A DNA stretch of 12,292 nucleotides. Source: Deltaproteobacteria bacterium (lineage in GTDB: Bacteria > Desulfobacterota > Desulfobulbia > Desulfobulbales > VMSU01). The notes beneath the pieces are model-generated. The model had not been told where the DNA came from. It searched no databases and saw only the letters and a list, made by a program, of their open reading frames with translations. This document shows, piece after piece, positions 1 to 6,936 of the stretch; position 1 is the first letter of the stretch, and each line of letters starts with the position of its first letter. The stretch lies in the NCBI GenBank assembly GCA_024274995.1, contig JAJSAA010000112.1, positions 1 through 12,292 of the forward strand. Direction: 5' to 3'. The translations under genes were made by a program, and so were the position numbers.

Positions 1-560
1 CTGCCGAAGGGGTCAAGGCCCGACATGGGCTCATCTAAGATCAGAATATCCGGGTCATGGAGCAGGGCGTAGGCCAGGGCGGCCCGCTGGGTCATGCCCT
101 TGGAAAATTTTTTTATTTTTATTCTGGCGGCCTGGCTGAGGCCCACCCGCTGGAGAATCTGTTTAATGCAGGTTTTGATCTCCCGGCCTGGAATGTTGGT
201 AATGGCGGCCGCGAAATTAAGATGATCGGTAATGGTTAAATGTTTATAAAGGCAGGGCGACTCGGGCAGGTAGCCCAGGCCCATGTGGCATTCGGCCTCA
301 TAAGGCTTCCGGCCGGATAAAGAAACCTGGCCGCTGCTATGTTTGACAAAGCCCATGAGAATTTTAATGGCGGTACTCTTACCGGCCCCGTTGCGGCCGA
401 TAATCCCAAAAATTTCACCCTGGCTAACCTCTAAGGAAACGCCTCTTAAAGCGACGCTCTCCTTTTTGAAAAGCTCACCATGGTAGACCTTGGTCACCTC
501 CTGAAACTGGATGATTACCGGGCCGGGCCCTGGCGCCTCTTTTGCGTCATTTGTTGTCAT
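1..560 (-). CDS. ABC transporter ATP-binding protein, N-terminal part (gene continues past the left edge)
   Basis: This is the nucleotide-binding subunit of an ABC transporter, a cytoplasmic ATPase that powers a membrane permease not present in the window. It is read on the minus strand from ATG 560-558, and 186 residues are visible with no stop before the edge. Visible motifs are Walker A (GRNGAGKS, about residues 55-62), the ABC signature in the variant form FSKGM (152-156), and Walker B ILILDEP (172-178) followed by the D-loop sequence SGLDP. The H-loop and C-terminus are off the window. The SKGM signature and overall style match the CcmA/NatA/GldA-like group, often paired with ABC-2 type permeases that would lie further left. 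A purine-rich GAGAAAGG lies upstream of the ATG. The gene has its own promoter and a palindromic leader. Family assignment is firm; the substrate is unknown. Confidence 0.93.
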   Translation of the reverse strand, partial: MTTNDAKEAPGPGPVIIQFQEVTKVYHGELFKKESVALRGVSLEVSQGEIFGIIGRNGAGKSTAIKILMGFVKHSSGQVSLSGRKPYEAECHMGLGYLPESPCLYKHLTITDHLNFAAAITNIPGREIKTCIKQILQRVGLSQAARIKIKKFSKGMTQRAALAYALLHDPDILILDEPMSGLDPFG

Positions 561-602
561 ATGATATGCCTTTCTCTTGCTTTCAGACCTGCCTAAACAA
601 CA

Positions 603-633
603 ATTCTGTATTATTGCAAGATAATTACAGAAT
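603..633. promoter_or_regulatory. 31-bp palindrome in the leader of the ABC ATPase gene (operator or hairpin)
   Basis: Perfect 8-bp arms ATTCTGTA (603-610) and TACAGAAT (626-633) flank a 15-base centre that is itself partly symmetric (TTAT against ATAAT). It lies between the predicted transcription start (about 652) and the ATG at 560. That position suits a repressor operator or a leader hairpin. GntR-type (YtrA-like) repressors often control ABC transporters of this class, but no regulator gene is visible here, so that link is only a guess. Confidence 0.5.
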
Positions 634-658
634 GGTCAGCGGTGAATAGTTACCTTAG

Positions 659-687
659 ATTTTAGGTTATCATTTGTTGCATGTCAA
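659..687 (-). promoter_or_regulatory. sigma70-type promoter for the ABC ATPase gene
   Basis: On the minus strand, a perfect -35 box TTGACA (687-682) is separated by exactly 17 bases from a -10 box TAAAAT (664-659, five of six consensus bases). Transcription would start near 652, giving a leader of about 92 bases before the ATG at 560. This is the best-matching promoter seen in the window. Confidence 0.65.
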
Positions 688-838
688 ACGAGAAAAGAGG
701 TAATGGACATTAATTCTCAATAGTCGAAGGCGGGTTATGCGCGTAATTTTGTCAAGGAGGGGCCATTAAGAAGTAACTGAAACTTCAAGTGATAAGTTTT
801 GGGATGCCAAACCTTTATGCCATACAGAACGTATGAGC

Positions 839-985
839 TTACGAAAGCCTTTCGCAACCAGGGCCGCTGATAAGACTTTGTCCGCCTGATACCGGTAAAA
901 TATCTATCTGGGTGCGAATCCGTTCCTTTAAAGCCGGGACATGGGAAATAACCCCGATCAGTTTTCCATTCTGCTGGACGCCGTC
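839..985 (-). pseudogene. C-terminal relic of exonuclease subunit SbcC
   Basis: Read on the minus strand and ending at TAA 841-839, about 45 codons encode a peptide containing GKLIGVISHVPALKERI. This is the typical end of the SbcC/Rad50-type ATPase, the region just after Walker B that reads IGVISHV.ALKERI in the family. Everything upstream (Walker A, coiled coils, Walker B) is missing, and the matching frame fades near 985, where a different reading frame begins. It is therefore a gene remnant, not a functional nuclease subunit. The family match is from recognition of the motif and was not checked by alignment. Confidence 0.65.
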
Positions 986-1158
986 ATGGCACCGATTTCT
1001 TCGTTTTTTGTGGTGGTGCTGAGCCAGTCGAGAAAGGCACTAAACTCATCATAGCGTTTCCGGCCGTAGGGGCAACCCCCTGTGGTTGCCCGTTATTTGG
1101 GCCGGCACTGGGGCCTGCCCCTACCGCTCTCCAGTTGATAATCTCGTTCCTTGGCCAT
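958..1158 (-). pseudogene. Small unrecognised ORF interrupted by a palindromic element carrying a stop codon
   Basis: On the minus strand a purine-rich ribosome site (GAGGAGAG) precedes ATG 1158-1156, which starts MAKERDYQLES. After the 59-bp palindromic element at 1066-1124, which carries an in-frame TAA (1095-1093), the same frame resumes with GRKRYDEFSAFLDWLS and runs to TGA 960-958. The two halves are in frame and read like one short hydrophilic protein split by insertion of the element. Its last codons overlap the SbcC relic in another frame. I do not recognise the family. It could instead be a short functional peptide ending at the internal stop. Confidence 0.4.
1066..1124. repeat. 59-bp palindromic element with a three-way-junction shape
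   Basis: Outer arms GTAGGGGC (1066-1073) and GCCCCTAC (1117-1124) are perfectly complementary. Inside is a perfect hairpin GGGCAACC/GGTTGCCC (1070-1077 with 1084-1091), followed by a second GC-rich partial hairpin around GGCCGGCACTGGGGCC. The outer and inner arms share a few bases, so alternative folds compete. Sequences of this GTAGGGGC...GGTTGCCC type are, to my knowledge, dispersed palindromes in many bacterial genomes. Only this copy is seen here. Confidence 0.6.
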
Positions 1159-1295
1159 TTTCTCTCCTCGCTGAACCGCGTAACTTACAGCAGCGAAATG
1201 AATATACCGAACCAGTTGTCGAAAATAGGCATCTTGCTGGCATATAACGGACTCTCTTTCCTCTGTAGGTGAAAGACGGGGGTGCCGCTGAATAG

Positions 1296-1841
1296 TCAGA
1301 TAGAATTTATCCTGTCCCGCAGGCCGCAGGCCTCAATAATCGGGGCCACTGCCCTGGGCACCATGTGTTTCCATGGCCGACCACTGATTATCCTATGCCG
1401 CAGATCGCTGCCGGTGAGCCCTTTGTCCTCTATGGGCCGCTGCCACATTACCTCGGTTTTCAGACCCTGGGAGTTAAACAGCTCCAGTTTACGTTCCCCC
1501 CAATTATCATAGATGGTGAGAAAAAACACGGCATCAAGGGGGACATAATAGCGGTAACGATCAGGGAAGTTTATAGGCAGCGGTACGACACTAAACTCCT
1601 CAGCATGCACTCCGGCAGCCCGTAAGGCGGCATGAATCATAAGCTGTCGCTCATAATAGGTAAAGGGGTTGGCCTGCGGCAGATGACGATGATTATCTGT
1701 ATTGTCGGGGCTGGTGGCCAGAGGCTCAGGGTTGGTGATGCCGATAATCAGGTGGTCACAACGCTCATATCCGGCCAGAAGATAACGGAGATGATCATTA
1801 TGCAGACCTTGAAAACGGCCGTGAATAATACCTTCTTTCAT
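1296..1841 (-). CDS. nicotinamide/nicotinate-nucleotide adenylyltransferase-like protein
   Basis: This 181-residue cytoplasmic protein belongs to the HxGH nucleotidylyltransferase superfamily and most resembles NadM-type enzymes, which join NMN (or nicotinate mononucleotide) and ATP into a dinucleotide of the NAD pathway. The N-terminus GIIHGRFQGLHNDHLRYL carries the GRFQxxHxxH nucleotide-binding motif (residues about 8-17). The segment NPFTYYERQLMI is characteristic of the NadM family, and TGSDLR (about 143-148) takes the place of the ISxTxxR motif that binds the phosphates. The length is normal for the family. Its ATG overlaps the stop of the upstream phosphoglycerate mutase gene (ATGA, 1841-1838), so translation is probably coupled. 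No convincing terminator is visible downstream. Substrate preference cannot be read from the sequence. Confidence 0.82.
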   Translation of the reverse strand: MKEGIIHGRFQGLHNDHLRYLLAGYERCDHLIIGITNPEPLATSPDNTDNHRHLPQANPFTYYERQLMIHAALRAAGVHAEEFSVVPLPINFPDRYRYYVPLDAVFFLTIYDNWGERKLELFNSQGLKTEVMWQRPIEDKGLTGSDLRHRIISGRPWKHMVPRAVAPIIEACGLRDRINSI

Positions 1842-3136
1842 AGCTGGAATGGCCTCCTCTGACCGGGCCAGAAGGGTTGATCCTGGGGAGTATCCATCAG
1901 CCCGCGTAGCTTTATGCGTTCAAGGGCGTTTAAAACCACATACATAAAGTCCTCGCCCCGCAGGTGGCCCAAGGCCCCGCCGGCACAAGATATTTCATCA
2001 AAGGTATGAACTGCGTCTAACCGGGCGCCGGGGCCGCTGATCATAATGGGCACCGGTTCTCCTGAATGGATGAGCGGCCCGCTGCTGGGAGTTGAATGGT
2101 CAGCGGTTACGATAATTACATCGCCGCTCGTCGTTAATTCACTCATAACCTCACCTATACCCCGATCCAGGCTTTCGATGGCCTGTACCTTATTGACTGG
2201 GGATTTGGTGTGGGCCGCCACGTCGGGGGCCTTGCTGTGGACGTGAATAAAGTCATAAGACGGGTCGACCCGCCCAGCCAGCTTGAGCCTCGCAGTTAGA
2301 TCCTGGCCTGGATCCTTGCGGCCGGAGACGTTGAGATGATCCAGGCCGATATACCTGGCCAGACCCTTGTAGACAAGTCCCGCCGAAATGGTCAGGCCCT
2401 TGAGCCCCCAGCGCTGGTTAAAGGGCTGAACATTCCGGCTCCGGCCCGCCCGTTGAGTAACCAAGAAATTTATGGGTGCTTTTCCGGCCTGCTGCCGGCT
2501 CAGATTTACGGGATGCCGCCGCAATCTTTCATATATCGTCAGTAGATAGGCTTTTAAGGCGGCGGCGGTTTCGGCGGCCCATTCTTCACCGTCCGCCCAG
2601 GCCTCCGGCTCAATAAGATTCATACCTTCGCAGATGGGAAAGGTGTCCGTGATCTGTGCCGAGGCCCGGGGACCGAAGCGGATAATGCCGTCTATGCCGT
2701 GGGTGGGGTGAAAACTGCCGGTCTGAGTGGTGCCGATATGGCTGCCGACGGCCTTAGTCAGTTCTTTAATCTCCCCTGGGGCGGCCTCTGGCCGGTCTTG
2801 ATCGAGGATGAGCGAGCAGCCGGATTCATCAGGTCTCACCGAGGCAAAATGAGCCAGGACGGCCACCTCCTCATGCCCCATTTTTATTCCGGCGCCCAAG
2901 GCCTCCAACAGACCGCGGCCCGGCAATTCATCCGGTCTATAGCCGAAAAGGGTTAGATGGGCGCTCTCGCTGGGCAGGGCGGCGCCAGGGCGCAGAACAC
3001 TCAGCAATCCGCAGGAACTTTGTCCGGCAAGTTTGTCAAGACTGGGGGTGACGGCGGCCTGGAGCGGTGTCAGACCGCCAAGCTCTTTATGCCCCCGGTC
3101 ACCGAGGCCGTCTAAAAGAATCAGTATGCAGCGCAT
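1838..3136 (-). CDS. apgM: 2,3-bisphosphoglycerate-independent phosphoglycerate mutase, archaeal type
   Basis: This enzyme interconverts 3- and 2-phosphoglycerate in glycolysis and gluconeogenesis and is a cytoplasmic metalloenzyme of the alkaline-phosphatase superfamily. The start MRCILILLDGLGDR holds the metal-binding Asp, and the following GGLTPLQAA.TPSLDKLA and the segment LPSESAHLTLFGY, with the putative nucleophile Ser, are hallmarks of the ApgM/COG3635 family. Near the C-terminus, the segments HVHSKAPDVAAHTK and VIIVTADHSTPS supply the second metal-ligand set. ATG 3136-3134 gives 432 residues and places the conserved start at residue 1. An upstream in-frame TTG at 3145 would add three residues. 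Both have only weak ribosome sites. It is the first gene of a minus-strand pair with the adenylyltransferase. Some relatives are misannotated as phosphonopyruvate decarboxylase. Confidence 0.92.
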   Translation of the reverse strand: MRCILILLDGLGDRGHKELGGLTPLQAAVTPSLDKLAGQSSCGLLSVLRPGAALPSESAHLTLFGYRPDELPGRGLLEALGAGIKMGHEEVAVLAHFASVRPDESGCSLILDQDRPEAAPGEIKELTKAVGSHIGTTQTGSFHPTHGIDGIIRFGPRASAQITDTFPICEGMNLIEPEAWADGEEWAAETAAALKAYLLTIYERLRRHPVNLSRQQAGKAPINFLVTQRAGRSRNVQPFNQRWGLKGLTISAGLVYKGLARYIGLDHLNVSGRKDPGQDLTARLKLAGRVDPSYDFIHVHSKAPDVAAHTKSPVNKVQAIESLDRGIGEVMSELTTSGDVIIVTADHSTPSSGPLIHSGEPVPIMISGPGARLDAVHTFDEISCAGGALGHLRGEDFMYVVLNALERIKLRGLMDTPQDQPFWPGQRRPFQL

Positions 3137-3265
3137 GGTATTCAATTTGTTCAGTTCGAGGACGACAACACGGCAACGGCAGTATTAACCAAACCTATAA
3201 TCCCGCCCCAACTAATCAGTATTAACAATTGGACATCATTGGCTGAATAGAGCAATTATCGAGCC

Positions 3266-3907
3266 ATGAAATTCGACATGCATGTTCATACCACCTTGTC
3301 ACCCTGTAGTCAACTGGGCCTCTCCGAGCTGCTGAAAACCGCCTGTGATAAAGGCCTTGACGGGGTTTGTGTTACCGATCATGACACCATGTCCCTAAGA
3401 CGTACAGTTACCGAAGGCCGGCAGGATAACGGTCTTTGTCTGATTATCGGTATGGAATACACCACATCTGAGGGAGATTTTCTGCTTTTTGGCCCCTTTC
3501 AGGATCTCAGGCCCGGTCTTGCGGCTTCGCGGCTTCTCCGGCTGGTGGATGAACGCGGCGGGGCAGCCATTGCCGCCCACCCTTTTCGCCGGGGTCGCAA
3601 AACACGGGAATATCTGGTTCGAGATGGTTTGTGTGATATTGTCGAGGGGATAAACGGCAGGAACAGACAGGAGGAAAACAGGCAGACGGCGATTTGGCAT
3701 GACCATTATGCCGTGGGTCTCATCGGTGGCAGCGATGCCCACAGCGCGGCGGAATTGGGACGTTCCACCACTACCTTTCATATGCCGATTCAAAGTTCCG
3801 CGGATATGGTCAAGGCCTTGAAGTCCGGAGAGTTTACGATGAATGGAAGCATTACTCAAAAGACAGCGGATGACGGTGGCGGCAGTAAACCAATTACGGC
3901 AACATAA
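3266..3907 (+). CDS. PHP-domain metal-dependent phosphoesterase
   Basis: This 213-residue cytoplasmic protein of the polymerase-and-histidinol-phosphatase (PHP) fold is a predicted metal-dependent phosphoesterase. The metal ligands are all visible: HVH near the start (His6, His8), the DHDT motif (38-41), Glu64, His105 in AAHPF, and the DAH motif (Asp157, His159). It lacks the long insertions seen in larger PHP nucleotidases, so it is a minimal domain. The gene ends 19 bases before the likely GTG start of selD and is probably cotranscribed with it. The neighbourhood hints at a selenium link, but no role for PHP proteins in selenium metabolism is known to me, so the substrate is open. The C-terminal tail after about residue 195 is low in structure. 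The ribosome site before ATG 3266 is weak. Confidence 0.87.
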   Translation: MKFDMHVHTTLSPCSQLGLSELLKTACDKGLDGVCVTDHDTMSLRRTVTEGRQDNGLCLIIGMEYTTSEGDFLLFGPFQDLRPGLAASRLLRLVDERGGAAIAAHPFRRGRKTREYLVRDGLCDIVEGINGRNRQEENRQTAIWHDHYAVGLIGGSDAHSAAELGRSTTTFHMPIQSSADMVKALKSGEFTMNGSITQKTADDGGGSKPITAT

Positions 3908-3926
3908 GTTGTGGGAGAAAATTATT

Positions 3927-4976
3927 GTGACTGATGAAAAAATTGTACGCTTGACCCAGACCGTCAAGGGGGCTGGCTGTGCCGCTAAGCTGCCGCCCGG
4001 TGATTTGGATCGGGCCTTGTGTGGTCTGGATCTGCCGGTGGATGATAATCTCATTGTCGGGCTTGAACGAGCCGATGATGCCGGGGTTTACAGGGTTTCT
4101 GATGATCTTGCTCTGGTGCAGACCCTGGACTTTTTCCCGCCCATGGTGGATGACCCTTATTCCTTCGGCAGAATCGCCGCCGCCAATGCCCTGAGTGATG
4201 TTTACGCCATGGGTGGAACGCCGAAAACAGCTATGAATATAGTGGCTTTCCCGGCCAAAACTCTGGATATTGCGGTCTTACGTGCCGTGGTTGAGGGCGG
4301 GCTCTTTACCCTGCGGCAGGCCGGGGTGGTTCTGGTCGGTGGTCATACCGTTGAGGATGATGAATTGAAATACGGGCTTTCCGTCACCGGTTTTATCCAT
4401 CCGGAGCGAATTCTTACCAAAAAGTCATTAAAGGTTGGCGACAAGTTGTTGCTCACCAAAAGGCTGGGAACGGGGATTGTATGTACAGCTATTAAGGCGG
4501 GAATGGCCGGGGAGACCATCACGCAGCAGGTGGTTGAGTCGATGATGACCCTGAATCGGGAAGCCGCTCTCGCCATGGCTGATTACGAAATCAGTGCCTG
4601 TACGGATATTACCGGTTTCGGCTTTCTGGGGCATCTTGCCGAGATGGTGGTGGATTCCGGGGCTGGCTTGCATATTAATTCAGCGGCGGTTCCGCTCTAT
4701 CCTGAGGCCCTGGAATGGGCCATGATGGGCCTGATCCCGGCCGGGGCATACAATAATCGTACATTCAGGGGTGAATTCGTCACTTTTGCTCCTGATGTCG
4801 GGCAGGAAATACAAGATATTCTCTTTGATCCGCAGACCTCGGGCGGCCTGCTTATTGCGGTGTCTGATGCCGAAGCTGCCGCCTTAAGAGATGACCTGCG
4901 GGCACGAGGCGTACAGGACGCGGCCATCGTTGGTGAAGTGGTGGCCGAACCGCAAGAAAAAATCATCGTGGAATAA
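3927..4976 (+). CDS. selD: selenide, water dikinase (selenophosphate synthase)
   Basis: SelD uses ATP to convert selenide to selenophosphate, the selenium donor for selenocysteine, selenouridine in tRNA, and the selenium cofactor of some molybdenum hydroxylases. With start GTG 3927 it has 349 residues, the usual size. The catalytic loop KGAGCAAK carries Cys18 and Lys21, and Cys stands where many anaerobes have selenocysteine (codon TGT). The blocks QTLDFFPPMVDDPYSFGR, ANALSDVYAMGG, VGGHTVED and FDPQTSGGLL are signature segments. I chose the GTG because GGGAGA lies eight bases upstream and the protein then begins VTDEKIVRLTQ, as in relatives. The ATG at 3843 would add 28 unrelated residues and overlap the PHP gene by 65 bases. 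It sits between the PHP gene and yedF in a likely operon. Confidence 0.95.
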   Translation: MTDEKIVRLTQTVKGAGCAAKLPPGDLDRALCGLDLPVDDNLIVGLERADDAGVYRVSDDLALVQTLDFFPPMVDDPYSFGRIAAANALSDVYAMGGTPKTAMNIVAFPAKTLDIAVLRAVVEGGLFTLRQAGVVLVGGHTVEDDELKYGLSVTGFIHPERILTKKSLKVGDKLLLTKRLGTGIVCTAIKAGMAGETITQQVVESMMTLNREAALAMADYEISACTDITGFGFLGHLAEMVVDSGAGLHINSAAVPLYPEALEWAMMGLIPAGAYNNRTFRGEFVTFAPDVGQEIQDILFDPQTSGGLLIAVSDAEAAALRDDLRARGVQDAAIVGEVVAEPQEKIIVE

Positions 4977-5031
4977 CGTAACAGCCATACCCGATTGCCC
5001 GGGCATAACGAAACATAAAAGTGAGCGGATT

Positions 5032-5631
5032 ATGAAAGAACTAAATTGCCGGGGCCTAACCTGCCCGGCTCCGGTGCTGCAGGTCAGAGAGTTATTAGAT
5101 AAGGGAACGCCGTCTGTTGTTTCAGTAATTGTTGACAATAAAGCGGCCGTGGAAAATGTCCGCCGTTTTCTTGAGTATAAAGGATTTCAGGTGCAGGAGG
5201 AAAAATTCGGGGTTGATTTCCGGTTGCTCGGCACGGCCATGGAGGGTGCCTGTGAGGTAATACCGGACTTGGAAGCGGAGATAAACCCCGAGGTCAGGAA
5301 GATCATGGTTATGGTGGGAACGAACCGGTTGGGGCATGGTGATGACGGATTGGGTAAGGCCTTGTTGATAAACTTTATAAAAACTCTACCGGAGATGGGA
5401 AGGGATCTCTGGCGCCTGATTTTCGTTAATAGTGGTGTTTACCTCACCACTGAAGGCTCCGAGGCGCTGCCTGTTCTGCGTCAGCTTGTCGAAGATGGGG
5501 TTTACATTATGGCATGCGGTGCCTGCCTGGAACATTTTAAGTTGATGGATAAGAAACAGGTGGGTGAAACAACCAATATGCTTGACATCGTTACCAGCAT
5601 GCAGCTGGCTGATAGTGTCATTAATATTTAA
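5032..5631 (+). CDS. yedF: sulfurtransferase-like selenium metabolism protein YedF
   Basis: This 199-residue protein has a TusA-like N-terminal domain (about 1-70) with the conserved CPAP motif (Cys11, Pro12, Pro14) in LNCRGLTCPAPVL, joined to a DsrE/F-like domain (about 88-199) with the pair Cys162 and Cys165 in ACGACLEHF. This two-domain form beside selD is the YedF family that tracks with selenium use. It is thought to handle or deliver reduced selenium or sulfur to SelD, though its exact reaction is not settled. ATG 5032 is chosen because it yields the typical MKELNCRGL start, with the purine stretch GTGAGCGGA just upstream. It follows selD by 55 bases in the same direction. Confidence 0.92.
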   Translation: MKELNCRGLTCPAPVLQVRELLDKGTPSVVSVIVDNKAAVENVRRFLEYKGFQVQEEKFGVDFRLLGTAMEGACEVIPDLEAEINPEVRKIMVMVGTNRLGHGDDGLGKALLINFIKTLPEMGRDLWRLIFVNSGVYLTTEGSEALPVLRQLVEDGVYIMACGACLEHFKLMDKKQVGETTNMLDIVTSMQLADSVINI

Positions 5632-5674
5632 TGGATTCGTAAAAAAACAACATAGTAAATTTGTTCCAAACCTC

Positions 5675-5731
5675 AGCGCTTACATTTCGTAAGGTGTTAT
5701 CGGGTCAAGAGTGTGGTTTGTTGAACACTTA
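5675..5731 (+). repeat. dispersed repeat, copy A
   Basis: This is the plus-strand copy downstream of yedF. It shares a core with copies at 9215-9274 and, inverted, 11285-11351: TTACATTTCG, a variable GTTAT(AAAG) stretch, then CAAGAGTGTGGTTTRTTGA. Copy A begins AGCGCTTACATTTCG and reads GAACACTTA where the others read GAGCGCTTA. It lies wholly between genes. Confidence 0.6.
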
Positions 5732-5754
5732 GGCAAAGCCTAAGTTGTTTCTTT
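5724..5754 (+). terminator. candidate hairpin terminator after the selD-yedF unit
   Basis: A perfect 7-bp stem CTTAGGC (5728-5734) / GCCTAAG (5738-5744) with an AAA loop can be extended by AACA/TTGTT across one bulge, and is followed by the T-rich stretch TTGTTTCTTT. The hairpin is strong but the T-tract is broken, so it may be a weak intrinsic terminator for the upstream operon or an attenuator before the transglutaminase-like gene at 5781. It directly abuts repeat copy A. Confidence 0.45.
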
Positions 5755-5780
5755 ACAGTCCCTGAACGGGAGATAGCAAA

Positions 5781-6860
5781 ATGAAAAAGATGAAAAAAAT
5801 AAACATAAATGGGCTGCTTCTTTTTATGGCTCTGCTGCTTGCCGGGGCGCAACCGGTTTTCGCCAAAACGGTGACGGGGATGATTGATATGGACTTTGAT
5901 CTCTCCGCCCAGCCGACGGCCAAGGAGGTTAGGCTTTGGATTCCTTACCCAGTTTCCTCTCAATACCAGGACATCAGTGCGGTCAGAATAAAGGGCGACT
6001 TTGCTCAATCTGCGGTTTATACCGACAAAAAATATCAGACCCCCATTCTTTATGCTCAATGGCCGGCCGGGGCAAAAAACCGCCATTTGAGTTTCTCTTT
6101 CAAGGTGGTGCGTCAGGAGGTCAGCCGCCGCGATTTCCCCCCCAAAGCGGTAGCCTGGGATCCAGCCGATTATGCCATGTGGCTGGCACCCTCAAGTCTT
6201 GGCCCCATTGACGGCCCGGTAAAGTCTCTCGCTGATTCTATCGTTAAGGGTAAGAGTACGGTGCTGTCCCGGGCCAGGGCTATTTATGACTGGATCTGCG
6301 ATAATATGTACCGGGAGCCAAAGACCGTTGGCTGCGGCAAGGGAGATGTTTGTGCTCTGTTAAAGAGCAGAGGGGGAAAATGTACCGATATTCATTCGGT
6401 ATTTGTCGCCCTCTGCCGGGCAGCCGGGGTTCCGGCGCGTGAAATTTTCGGTATTCGGATAGGCAAAAAAACCGGGCAGGATATCACTAAATGGCAGCAT
6501 TGCTGGGCCGAATTTTATTTACCGGGTTATGGCTGGGTGCCGGTAGACCCGGCTGATGTCCGTAAATTGATGTTAAAGCAAAAATTGCGGCTTGCTGATC
6601 CGCAAACTGCTAAACTGCGCCGTTATTTCTGGGGCGGTTGGGATGCCTATCGAGTCAAATTAGCCCAGGGACGTGATCTAATCCTCACCCCACCCCAACA
6701 GGGGGCGCCCTTAAATACCTTTGGTTATCCCTACGCTGAGGTCGGCGGCAAGCCCCTCAGTTTCTATAATCCAGCCTCATTCAAGTACCATATTACCAGC
6801 TATAAGATAGGGGCGGGTGGCAACGCCCTGCTTCCGGTCAGGCTCCATAAGGACATTTGA
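5781..6860 (+). CDS. secreted transglutaminase-like (papain-fold) domain protein
   Basis: This 359-residue protein starts with a signal peptide: basic MKKMKK, the hydrophobic stretch GLLLFMALLLAGA, and a likely cleavage after VFA at residue 28, so it should act outside the cytoplasmic membrane. A transglutaminase-like core (about 160-260) holds the Cys-His-Asp triad: Cys201 in GGKCTDIHSVFVALCRAAGVPAR, His240 in WQHCWAEFYLPGYGW, and Asp256 in VPVDPADV. Bacterial members are usually proteases or amidases rather than cross-linking enzymes. The region before the core (29-150) looks like an all-beta domain, as is common in the family. GGGAG before ATG 5781 supports the start. It is separated from yedF by a repeat and a hairpin, so it is probably its own transcript. 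Substrate unknown. Confidence 0.86.
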   Translation: MKKMKKININGLLLFMALLLAGAQPVFAKTVTGMIDMDFDLSAQPTAKEVRLWIPYPVSSQYQDISAVRIKGDFAQSAVYTDKKYQTPILYAQWPAGAKNRHLSFSFKVVRQEVSRRDFPPKAVAWDPADYAMWLAPSSLGPIDGPVKSLADSIVKGKSTVLSRARAIYDWICDNMYREPKTVGCGKGDVCALLKSRGGKCTDIHSVFVALCRAAGVPAREIFGIRIGKKTGQDITKWQHCWAEFYLPGYGWVPVDPADVRKLMLKQKLRLADPQTAKLRRYFWGGWDAYRVKLAQGRDLILTPPQQGAPLNTFGYPYAEVGGKPLSFYNPASFKYHITSYKIGAGGNALLPVRLHKDI

Positions 6861-6876
6861 GGTATGAAAAAGCAGT

Positions 6877-6920
6877 GATGTCCAGTTGGAGTTTTGTGTT
6901 AAGCCTAACTGGAAATCATC
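6877..6920 (+). other. inverted repeat in the leader of the double-cubane protein gene
   Basis: Arms TCCAGTT (6881-6887) and AACTGGA (6907-6913) are perfectly complementary around a 19-base loop. Outer bases GATG (6877-6880) and CATC (6917-6920) could extend the stem across a small bulge. It fills most of the 76-base gap before ATG 6937. It could be an operator or an mRNA hairpin. It lacks a T-tract, so it is not a terminator. Confidence 0.35.
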
Positions 6921-6936
6921 TAAATGAGGCGAGATC

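Noticed and set aside
236..418. 60-codon minus-strand open frame beginning MKFLGLSAATG
   Set aside because: It overlaps the ABC ATPase on the same strand in another frame, and the ATPase frame carries clear Walker and signature motifs throughout.
958..1158. Readthrough or selenocysteine at the internal stop of the small ORF
   Set aside because: The stop is TAA, not TGA, and lies within an inserted palindrome.
1838..3136. Phosphonopyruvate decarboxylase
   Set aside because: This is a known misannotation of the archaeal phosphoglycerate mutase family. The protein shows alkaline-phosphatase superfamily metal motifs and no thiamine-diphosphate motif.
3395..4054. 219-codon minus-strand open frame opposite the PHP and selD genes
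   Set aside because: It is antisense to two well-recognised genes, spans their junction and has no recognisable domain.
3927..4976. Selenocysteine codon in SelD
   Set aside because: The catalytic codon is TGT (Cys) and there is no in-frame TGA.
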